From NCBI GenBank assembly GCA_009746045.1, contig RPFO01000022.1:3648678-3712677 (forward strand): a DNA stretch of 64,000 nucleotides. The letters are read 5' to 3'. The DNA comes from Mesostigma viride. Its lineage: Eukaryota; Streptophyta; Mesostigmatophyceae; Mesostigmatales; Mesostigmataceae. Positions 56,695 to 64,000 of the stretch are shown piece by piece. Made by a program: the position numbers and the translations under genes. The notes beneath the pieces were generated by a model that was given only the letters and a program-made list of their open reading frames with translations, did no database searches and was not told the origin of the DNA. The number at the start of each line of letters is the position of its first letter. Position 1 is the stretch's first letter.

Positions 56695-56898
56695 GGCGGA
56701 GCCAATTTTCGGAAGAACCGTTAGGTTCGCCAGAATTGGCGAAGCTTATAAGGCCGTACACGTGAGAAAACATAGGAATAGGGGATGAAAATCTTAAATC
56801 CGTCAATCCATCCATCCATACATACATACATACATCCACCGAATTTGTCCCGAATTTGCAAGCATAAGGGTGAGGTTCTTCCGAAAATTGGCTCCGCC
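56695..56898. repeat. 25-bp perfect inverted repeat with 154-bp spacer
   Basis: Arms 56695-56719 (GGCGGAGCCAATTTTCGG…) and 56874-56898 are exact reverse complements. The spacer contains three CCAT units and three CATA units. Possible MITE or fold-back remnant. Confidence 0.8.
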
Positions 56899-57114
56899 GT
56901 AGAGTTTCAACGGGCAAGTTGCAAACACGCACGTTACTTGATATCCACAAGTGCAATATGGTCGCAGGGCCAATGACAACCCCTTAGAAGTCCAGTGGCT
57001 TCCGTGGTCTAGTAAGGCTCCGTTTTAGCCACTGACATCTTGACACCCTAGGCTTAGCAGGGATACACTACTGGCTATATTTGGAATAAACGTACACCTA
57101 TTTACCTGGAATAT

Positions 57115-57250
57115 GGTCGCAGGGCGCGCCTTATTTATGCGGGCACCCCAATTTAGGCACCACTAGGTGTTTGGCTATTTGTGGCGTACCTGGGTTGACT
57201 TTTAACTGGTATACAGTATGGAAATAAAAAAACACCCATTTCACCGGAAA
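57115..57250 (+). mobile_element. 5'-truncated LINE tail, opposite orientation
   Basis: Starts GTCGCAGGGCGCGCC, the last codons of ORF2, and runs through the 3' UTR to CACCCATTTCACCGGAA. It resembles 49881-50012 in reverse complement with several substitutions, so it is an older insertion. AATATG on both sides (57109-57114 and just after 57250) is a plausible short target duplication. Confidence 0.85.
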
Positions 57251-58794
57251 AATATGCACAACCGGACATTTTGGAAATCTGTGTTGCAGGCACTGCCGGC
57301 ATGGAAAAGAAGCTAACTCCGGCCCGGAAAACATGCGCTACCCTGCTATTCTTGAGGTGTGTGAGTTTCGCTCAGTTTTGTAGTTCACCAGTGTGATGCA
57401 ATCGGTCACCGATACCGGCCATGGCTGCCCGTCGCCCCGCTCGAGGGACCGATTTTACGTGGGACTAATGATTAAAAAAAGCTGCAAACGCGGCGCGGGT
57501 CAGCAGGAATAGCTCTTGTACCTCCGATAGCTCCGACCATGTGTCCTGCCCCACCCTCGAATTCTTGCCTGTGCTAGACGCGGCCCATCCGACCCCCTGT
57601 CGGAGGGGTCGCTCTCGCGAAGCCTGGAGACATAAACACCCCTTCCTCGGCATGTCCACTGCCTAGTGCTTACTGCTCCCATGTACACAACTGACGATGG
57701 TGCAGCGGAGTAACAAAAAGTGGGCTGTACTGAAAAGCGCTGCTCTGAATGTTAGCCTTCTTTGCACCTGTGGGCTTCAACAAGCCGGACGCTAGCCAGG
57801 TCTGCGCCGGCGTCTTGCCGTACGTCGTCAAAACCTTTATCCTTTCGGCCACAACACAGGACTTGTAAGGTGTGCATTTCGCTCCATATCATCTGACCTG
57901 TGCCTGCGCCATGTGATTCCGTGTTTCGTTACATTGAACGTGAGGTCACTAAGGGCAGAAGTTGTTTGGCTCGGTTGGAAGGTCCCAACTGGAATCCAAC
58001 ACGTCCTATTTGCCCTATGACGGCATTGCAACTGGCAACAGTGCACAGAGTTTCTGCCTTCCGACGCTTGCTTTATACATGAGATGGTTCATGGTTTGGA
58101 ATCATAGAACTAAGGTAGCTTCTGCTCAAGTTACGGTCTCGGTACATTGCATGAGCCGCTTATCTCCATGATAAGTCATTGGCAACATTGGACAGCAGCC
58201 GTGCAAATACGAGCAGTTGCCTGCATTTACACGTGTGATTTGTCGATTTCCCATATTTCCTGCATGGCAGGGTGTCATGGAGGGCTGCTAATTTCAACTG
58301 GAGAAACCAACGGGCACAGGAAGGAGATGTGTCGCGGACCACACGCGTGTGCGACAGATATGAGGCGAAAGGGGTAAGTAAGTACACGTGTGTGAGTACA
58401 TGCACTGAAGGCATGCCACGGAGTACCCCATGAGGTACTTTTGTACGCAGATAGTACAATCGCAAAGGCAGGTGGCACGAATCACTCGCCCAGTACTGGA
58501 TTTGCAGATAGCAACTCCACAATATATGAAAAGGGTGGATGTGGACATGGGGGACTGGCAGGGAAATATGACAATGACCATAGCCTCCTTTATTGTTGGC
58601 CAAGCGGAATGCTATTGACGTACTCGTATATAATTCATATTTCCTGGCAGCCGATAATCCATTAAAATTAAATTATACCAAGACTCCGTTGGGGGATCAT
58701 GTAGCATGAATTCCGTTGCTGGTGGGTGTGGGTAAGCGGAGCCGCGAAAAAGCTAACTGTAATCTTATCGAAGCTAAGCTACAAAAATCCTAGC
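57251..58794. other. Unassigned region between LINE fragments
   Basis: Contains repeat D copy 2 (58370-58520) and a repeat A-like fragment near 58665-58705. No gene motif was recognised. Confidence 0.45.
58370..58520 (-). repeat. Dispersed repeat D, copy 2 (short tract)
   Basis: Reverse complement of 21790-21930: GAAGGCATGCCACGGAGTAC, ATGAGGTACTTTTGTACGC. Ends in GTAAGTAAGTAC, about three tetranucleotide units. Confidence 0.85.
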
Positions 58795-59335
58795 TACTGT
58801 ACTTCACCAAAGCGCCCCTTCCTCCTGGGGGGGGTAGCTTGCACACAGGGGCTGGCGTGTGGGCCTGGACAATGGCCTGCCATCTCTTCTTGTCCTGCAT
58901 GGCAGTCCAATCTAGAGAGAGGGAGGAAATGCGGTGTTCAAACTGAGCTGGGGCCGTGAGGTCGGCCAGCAGCTGATCTGTATACTTAATGGCTTGTCTA
59001 CCAACCCTTATGGGTTTGCCCTTGGGGCCAGGCCAGAGTCACAATATGCCGCACTGGCTTGCCAAGCCACTAGGGGTGGGCCAGACCAAGGGCGGTGTCT
59101 ACCTTACTGGTGCGAGCAAGATGTCCTGCAAATGCTATTCTACACTGCCTAATCTCATCCGAAATGCGAGGCATACCCTGATCTATACAAAGACTCTCGT
59201 GACCGGTGGGTGGAAAACCCTACATTTAGGACCTAACGGAGCATGATTCCTGGTTACCGTGCTGTTCAGCCGGGTGACCAGCTTGTCCGTGAGCGTCCAT
59301 GCCTCGGTGCCGTTTGTGAGCACCGTGAGGACTAG
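58795..59335 (-). pseudogene. Decayed non-LTR retrotransposon, C-terminal part of reverse transcriptase protein
   Basis: On the minus strand, LTNGTEAWTLTDKLVTRLNS is followed downstream by RISDEIRQCRIAFAGHLART and LDWTAMQDKKRWQAIVQ, the post-RT blocks (YGSEAWTL, RRxRFAGHxAR, DRxRWRxxV) common in non-LTR elements other than the L1 type at 49.9 kb. In-frame stops and frameshifts interrupt it. Boundaries are approximate. Confidence 0.72.
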
Positions 59336-60149
59336 CTAGTGTATCCCGGTACGGGTACGGTCAAATACGGTACGCTGAGGGTCCGCAGCTAATACGCAGT
59401 AAATACACAGTAAATACGGATCTTGAGGGTGAATGCGTTTGGGCTCAGACGACTGCCGTGGGCGAGGCCGCAGGCCGAGGAGCCGAATGTACCACTAAAG
59501 CTTGAGCAGTGGCACTGTGGCTGCCTTTCAGGCCGGGTGGCTGATTGCTGCAGCCAGGCTGCGTTGCGCCGTGGAGCGTTTCGTGCCGTTTTGACCTAAT
59601 AGCTAGTTCCAGCTTGTCACATTATGGCGTTACATCCGCAGTAACCGATTTATATAGTAGCTGATGCGCATCGGTTGCAAGTACTCTGACTGAATTCAGT
59701 TGGGGCTCCAACGCAAAAGTTCTGAGCTCCGCCGTCTAAGCCATGTCTGTGCGTGGCACGAGTAAATATAAGCTGCAGACCTGGGCCGCCATGCTGCTGA
59801 ACCATACCACCTCCACGTACTACGTACCCCTCCCCCACCCTTGCCCCTGCCACACCATTGCCCGACACTGGTGGTTGTCACGGTCTTCTCCATGTGCAGC
59901 TCCGGGTTCAGGTTCAACTCCTTCAGCCGATCCCGAAATGGCGTAGGTCAGACCTTCCCCAGGCAGCACATTTAAGGACAACAAAGCCATACAAGCGCAA
60001 GTGCATACCAATGTTAGTAATACTTGATACACACACTGAACCACAGCATGCAATTAATCCTAATACGTCGAATTCTCCTTAACTACACACTTTTGAAAAG
60101 GAAAAAAACAACAACAAACCCTAGTGACACAAGACTAGACAGCACCGTA
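59336..60149. other. Region downstream of the left tnp2 copy
   Basis: A minus-strand stretch near 59890-59945 reads RDRLKELNLNPELHMEK and looks coding, perhaps another exon of the tnp2 element or a neighbour; no splice model could be closed. The rest is unassigned. Confidence 0.3.
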
Positions 60150-60154
60150 CTTAC

Positions 60155-61728
60155 CGCTAGTGGAGTTGGCAAGTCGCAGGAGGTTGTTCGCCCCCAGGTT
60201 GAACTCGTCGATCAGGTGTTGTTGGAGGAGTTGAGGCCAGTACGGCACTGAGCCTGCAAAAGGGCTCCGGCTCCCGGCCGTGCTTTCTACTACAGTGCTC
60301 CACATAGGTTTGCATCGTCATGTCTGGCGGCGCCTCCTGGTCGTTGCCACAGCGATGGGGGTCATCTGCAGGCAGCAAGGTCTCATGCCCAAGAAAAACA
60401 ATGCGCCCTTTAGAAACATAGGTGCCCTTCCAAGCAGGGCAGTGCACAAGGCAGCCGTCGTAGCCAGAGTCTTTCATATTTATCATCTTTCCTAAACCCG
60501 GGTAGTCGTGAACAGTAAACAACAATACTGCTTGAATCTTTGCCGCGTGGAACCCACCATGCTCATCATCATCTAACGCATCACAGATGTAAAACCCATC
60601 CCACATCTTCACAAGCTCATCTACAATCAGCTCCAGAAATATAGTAGTATGCATATTCTTTGGGGCCTTGCCCTTCTTGTTCCCTCCCACCAAAAGCACC
60701 GTTGGGCAGAAATGTTTGTTGATGAAGACCCCTTCTGGCAGGTTCAAGATTGCACAGAAACACGGCCAGCTGGAGTGCTGGTCCATGTAGCACCTAGGAC
60801 ATACACCATCAAAACAAAGCGCTAAAAAAAGGAAGCGTGGGTCAAGCCGAAACTTTGGAAAATTTCTCTTCACGTGCAGCATAGCTGGGCAATCTGCTTG
60901 CAATTATCAACAGGGAGGTGGGTAAATGGGACGGCCGAAGTGCGGGCGGCACAACCAAAGCTCATAATATGTAGCAAAATGTCCACAGCATATGCAGCAT
61001 GAGTTGGGTGAACCGTATACAGCCTGCCAAAAAGCACGTGTAGAAAAGAAATTGACAAGGACACGTTTTACCTTTTATTCTGATTTGGGTCATCTTCATC
61101 TTGTTTGTTTTCAGTTTCTCCAGAATATCGTAATGCCTTGGACATCTCGGGTAATAATCCTAAAAAAGCCCCGGAAACGGTTGATAAGAGGGAAATATCT
61201 AACGGTCGATAAGAGGGAAATATCTAACGGTTGATAAGAGGGAAATATCTAGAACTTTGCGATGGGCCCTTCTTGTTGTTACTGTCTCTCCATTTCTATC
61301 TTCGTATACGTATTGTTCAAATATATTGGTTCTACATACAGGGCAGGTTTGGACTTCTTTATTTTTGTATTTATATTTTTCACAGGGGCACGCATCATAT
61401 ACACGCATATCTAACCCTAAACCCTCTTGGCTTTCTTGGCTTCTTTTACACTTTCTAGCATAGTTCTAATTACCGGCAGGCAGAACTTTGCTGATGAAAC
61501 TAAATACCTCATCCGCTAGGACAGCTGATGCAGAATGCCGGCCAAGTATAGATAACAGCTGAGGCTATCGCAGTGTTGCTAGATCCTGGGAATAGTGGTG
61601 TCTGCTGATATACGACCTACTACAGCTTCAAAGTTTCGGGCAAATTGTTTGGCATCCTCCTCGCCGGTACCAGGCAGATCGCCCCCCTCCTCTAAAAAAT
61701 CATCTACGCTTTGGTTCAAATCCGCCAT
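60155..61728 (-). pseudogene. CACTA-type tnp2 transposase, left copy, probably inactive
   Basis: Starts ATG 61728 (MADLNQSVDDFLEEGG). Blocks typical of tnp2 follow: DEVFSFISKVLPAGN, then DMRVYDACPCEKYK with CPVC (zinc-ribbon-like), RYFPLI, then after an intron ADCPAMLHVKRNFPKF, ALCFDG, LELIVDELVKMWDG, AVLLFTVHDYPGLGKM, GCLVHCPAWKG and RIVFLGHETLLP, ending SVPYWPQLLQQHL before a donor at 60154. Defects: an in-frame TAG directly after LPAGN, a 25-bp sequence encoding DISLLSTV/RYFPLI present three times (frameshift), and 11 bases fewer than the right copy just before an intron donor. The catalytic DDE region is not visible. Confidence 0.8.
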
Positions 61729-62279
61729 TGTTTATAACGTATTGAACAATAAATAAGTCAATAAATAAGCGACAGAAGGGACCGCATCAGACTTGATGCG
61801 GGCCCCTCGAGGCGGCCATAGCAGAGCTCGAGGGTCAAGACGAACGCGTGTAGGTTGCGCAGTGCTCCCTTTGTCAGTAGGTGCCGTGTGGCGAGTGCTG
61901 CCGCGTCAATCACGCGGACGCGTCAACACACTGAGGTCAACACACATCGATGAGTGCCATCATGCGGCTTGGGTCACTTCTCTGGAGAACCTAAGGTAAG
62001 GTAAGTTAATGCAGACCAGTGGTCGCACGCGTCAGGAACCGGCCCAACGGCTCTCCTGCAAGAGAAAAAAAAGCGGGATACTGCATGAGTCGTCGGATCC
62101 GTGCGGAGCCCTGGACGGTCAAGATTTCAAGATGTCAGATGTATGCGTTGAATTTGCCGCGTCCAGAGAAAGGTGTCGTTGTTGCCCACAATGGCCATGG
62201 AGCCGCACACGCATGCGGCCAATTCATTGAAGTCTGACCGGCGGTGGGGTAAATGGCGGCAGAGGAGCCTTAATACAAG

Positions 62280-62700
62280 GCGACAGAGGAACAGTGGCGC
62301 ACATTCCGCCGGAATAAGGCAAGCGAAGAAGTGCCGCCGCCATTCGTCTCCGAGGCAAATCGGCAAGCAGTTTTGCGCACCCAGATAGCGGTGGTAGCGC
62401 GGCGCTACCTACAGATAGGGAATCCCAAATCAAAACAAGATCCTGCATTAGTCTCCGCCTTTGTGGAACGATTGCTAACAGTCTGCGAGTTCGCGAGGGC
62501 ACTCGCCAAGTCACTTTATTCGTCAGCAACAGAGAGGTACAATGAACTGCTGAAAGCAGACCCCGTGAAGGCGGCCAAACAGAAGCCGCCGGTATTCGTG
62601 CCGGCGCGCAAATTGATAGCATCTGAGCTTTCTCGATACCTTTCAAATCCTAAATACAAGGCCAGCAAGCCTAATAGAAGCAAAGGCCATCGCAAGTTAC
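62280..62700 (+). CDS. Coding-like stretch of unknown function in the centre of the inverted repeat
   Basis: Open from an acceptor-like site (atacaag, 62279) for over 140 codons: EEQWRTFRRNKASEE, FVSEANRQAVLRTQIAVVAR, FVERLLTVCEFARALAKSLY, PARKLIASELSRYLSNPKYK. Helical, basic and without low complexity. Upstream 62145-62226 reads MYALNLPRPEKGVVVAHNG in another frame and may be an earlier exon. The frame runs on to 62807 but there it overlaps the first exon of the right transposase in another phase, so it probably ends earlier. It could be a second transposon protein or a host gene fragment. Confidence 0.4.
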
Positions 62701-62710
62701 CCCATGCAAG

Positions 62711-64000
62711 ATGGACGAGGGGGGTGTCGAGACCGAGCCGCCCCGCCAGGCGCGGCCGCCTTTGGCCAACCTCAGCAACCAGACGGCACTGGACTCGTCC
62801 AAGGTAAGGACTCGAATATTTGTTTTCTAGCCAAGCTATACATTCTTATTCGAACTGCATGTTGTCGTCCTTTCCCGATGCAAAGACAACTTCATGCATC
62901 CAATATTTTCTTATCAGCATCAGTATTGGAGGGAAATGTGTACTTGCCCCTAGCTTCGATGTCATACTTGTTCCTTCTTTTTATTGATTTGTTTGTCTTC
63001 GTTTCCCCGAAATCGTCGTATCACTCGCACGATCGTAGGTGTAGGTCGAGATGAACCAAAGCGTAGATGATTTTTTAGAGGAGGGGGGCGATCTGCCTGG
63101 TACCGGCGAGGAGGATGCCAAACAATTTGCCCGAAACTTTGAAGCTGTAGTAGGTCGTATATCAGCAGACACCACTATTCCCAGGATCTAGCAACACTGC
63201 GATAGCCTCAGCTGTTATCTATACTTGGCCGGCATTCTGCATCAGCTGTCCTAGCGGATGAGGTATTTAGTTTCATCAGCAAAGTTCTGCCTGCCGGTAA
63301 TTAGAACTATGCTAGAAAGTGTAAAAGAAGCCAAGAAAGCCAAGAGGGTTTAGGGTTAGATATGCGTGTATATGATGCGTGCCCGTGTGAAAAATATAAA
63401 TACAAAAATAAAGAAGTCCAGACCTGCCCTGTATGTAGAACCAATATATTTGAACAATGCGTATACGAAGATAGAAATGGAGAGACAGTAACAACAAGAA
63501 GGGCCCATCGCAAAGTTCTAGATATTTCCCTCTTATCAACCGTTAGATATTTCCCTCTTATCGACCATTAGATATTTCCCTCTTATCAACCGTTTCCGGG
63601 GCTTTTTTAGGATTATTACCCGAGATGTCCAAGGCATTACGATATTCTGGAGAAACTGAAAACAAACAAGATGAAGATGACCCAAATCGGAAATTCCACG
63701 GAATTAAAGGTAAAAAGTCTCCTTGTCAATTTCTTTTCTACACGTGCTTTTTGGCAGGCTGTATACGGTTCACCCAACTCATGCTGCATATGATGTGGAC
63801 ATTTTGCTACATGTTATGAGCTTTGGTTGTGCCGCCCGCACTTCGGCCATCGCGTTTACTCACCTCCCTGTTGATAATTGCAAGCAGATTGCCCAGCTAT
63901 GCTGCACGTGAAGAGAAATTTTCCAAAGTTTCGGCTTGACCCACGCTTCCTTTTTTTAGCGCTCTGTTTTGATGGTGTATGTCCTAGGTGCTACATGGAC
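62711..64000 (+). pseudogene. CACTA-type tnp2 transposase, right copy, truncated by window edge
   Basis: Exon 1 62711-62803 (MDEGGVETEPPRQ…LDSSK, donor gtaagg), intron to 63044 (acceptor gtgtag), exon 2 from 63045 joining in phase 0 to VEMNQSVDDFLEEGG. Probable further introns about 63152-63247 and 63710-63884 (phase 1, restoring IKADCPAML). The zinc-ribbon block is at 63362-63460. The same in-frame TAG after LPAGN and the same 25-bp triplication (63516-63590) as in the left copy are present. The protein continues past base 64000. The first exon has no counterpart in the left copy. Confidence 0.75.

Larger units (their letters stand above)
60770..64000. repeat. Large inverted repeat: two tnp2 copies head to head
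   Basis: 60770-61719 is the reverse complement of 63051-64000 with few substitutions and one 11-bp indel (mirror sum 124770, shifting to 124781). Arms are at least 950 bp and continue past the window edge; the non-shared centre is 61729-63050. Confidence 0.93.

Noticed and set aside
49881-57250. A 7.4-kb TIR transposon bounded by 135-bp inverted repeats
   Set aside because: The inverted repeats are two LINE 3' ends; target duplications show two separate LINE insertions.

Overview
The window is nuclear DNA of a photosynthetic eukaryote of the green lineage. It carries a plant-type GDP-L-galactose phosphorylase (VTC2), a nuclear gene for plastid ribosomal protein L34 with a transit peptide, a plant-type TBC Rab-GAP, spliceosomal introns, an L1-type LINE with a zf-RVT-like tail and tnp2 (CACTA) transposase copies. 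A TEX47-like gene, a family known from ciliated organisms, suggests motile cells. A charophyte or a large-genome green alga fits; the species cannot be decided from the sequence.

Most genes are split into small exons that are invisible as long open frames. I rebuilt them from protein motifs, GT-AG borders and matching intron phases. In order: a TBC Rab-GAP (minus, 6359 to beyond base 1); a divergent multipass membrane protein (plus, 7494-15653, 4 exons); a SETD6/Rubisco-LSMT-type SET methyltransferase (minus, 26927-17942, 8 exons); a TEX47-like BLUF-fold protein (minus, 39277-31030, 8 exons); plastid L34 (plus, 39922-41340, 2 exons); and VTC2 (minus, 48739-46527, 3 exons). Of the 22 introns, 16 are phase 0, 5 phase 1 and 1 phase 2. 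The TBC/membrane pair and the TEX47/L34 pair are divergent and may share promoters.

From 49.8 kb onward the window is mostly mobile DNA: a full-length LINE with intact ORF1 and ORF2 and a 15-bp target duplication, an inverted 5'-truncated LINE tail, a decayed second LINE, and two tnp2-transposase copies head to head. A piggyBac-like TTAA element (43744-45481), a 311-bp MITE (23009-23319) and four dispersed repeat families (A-D) lie between or inside the genes.

The most unusual signal is in the introns. Again and again the last or first 12-40 bases of an exon, with its splice site, recur as imperfect copies inside the adjacent intron ('exon-edge echoes'). Four of the six genes show this, at donors and at acceptors. 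In TEX47 intron 5 the exon-5 donor is embedded in every unit of a 60-bp array of about 19 copies, and membrane-gene intron 3 holds 16 tandem CAG|GTGAGG donors. The introns appear to have grown by tandem duplication across splice junctions, leaving ladders of decoy splice sites. A second theme is dispersed elements whose tetranucleotide tract is short in one copy and hugely expanded in another (GGAT about 3 versus about 249 units; CTTA/CTTG about 3 versus about 60).
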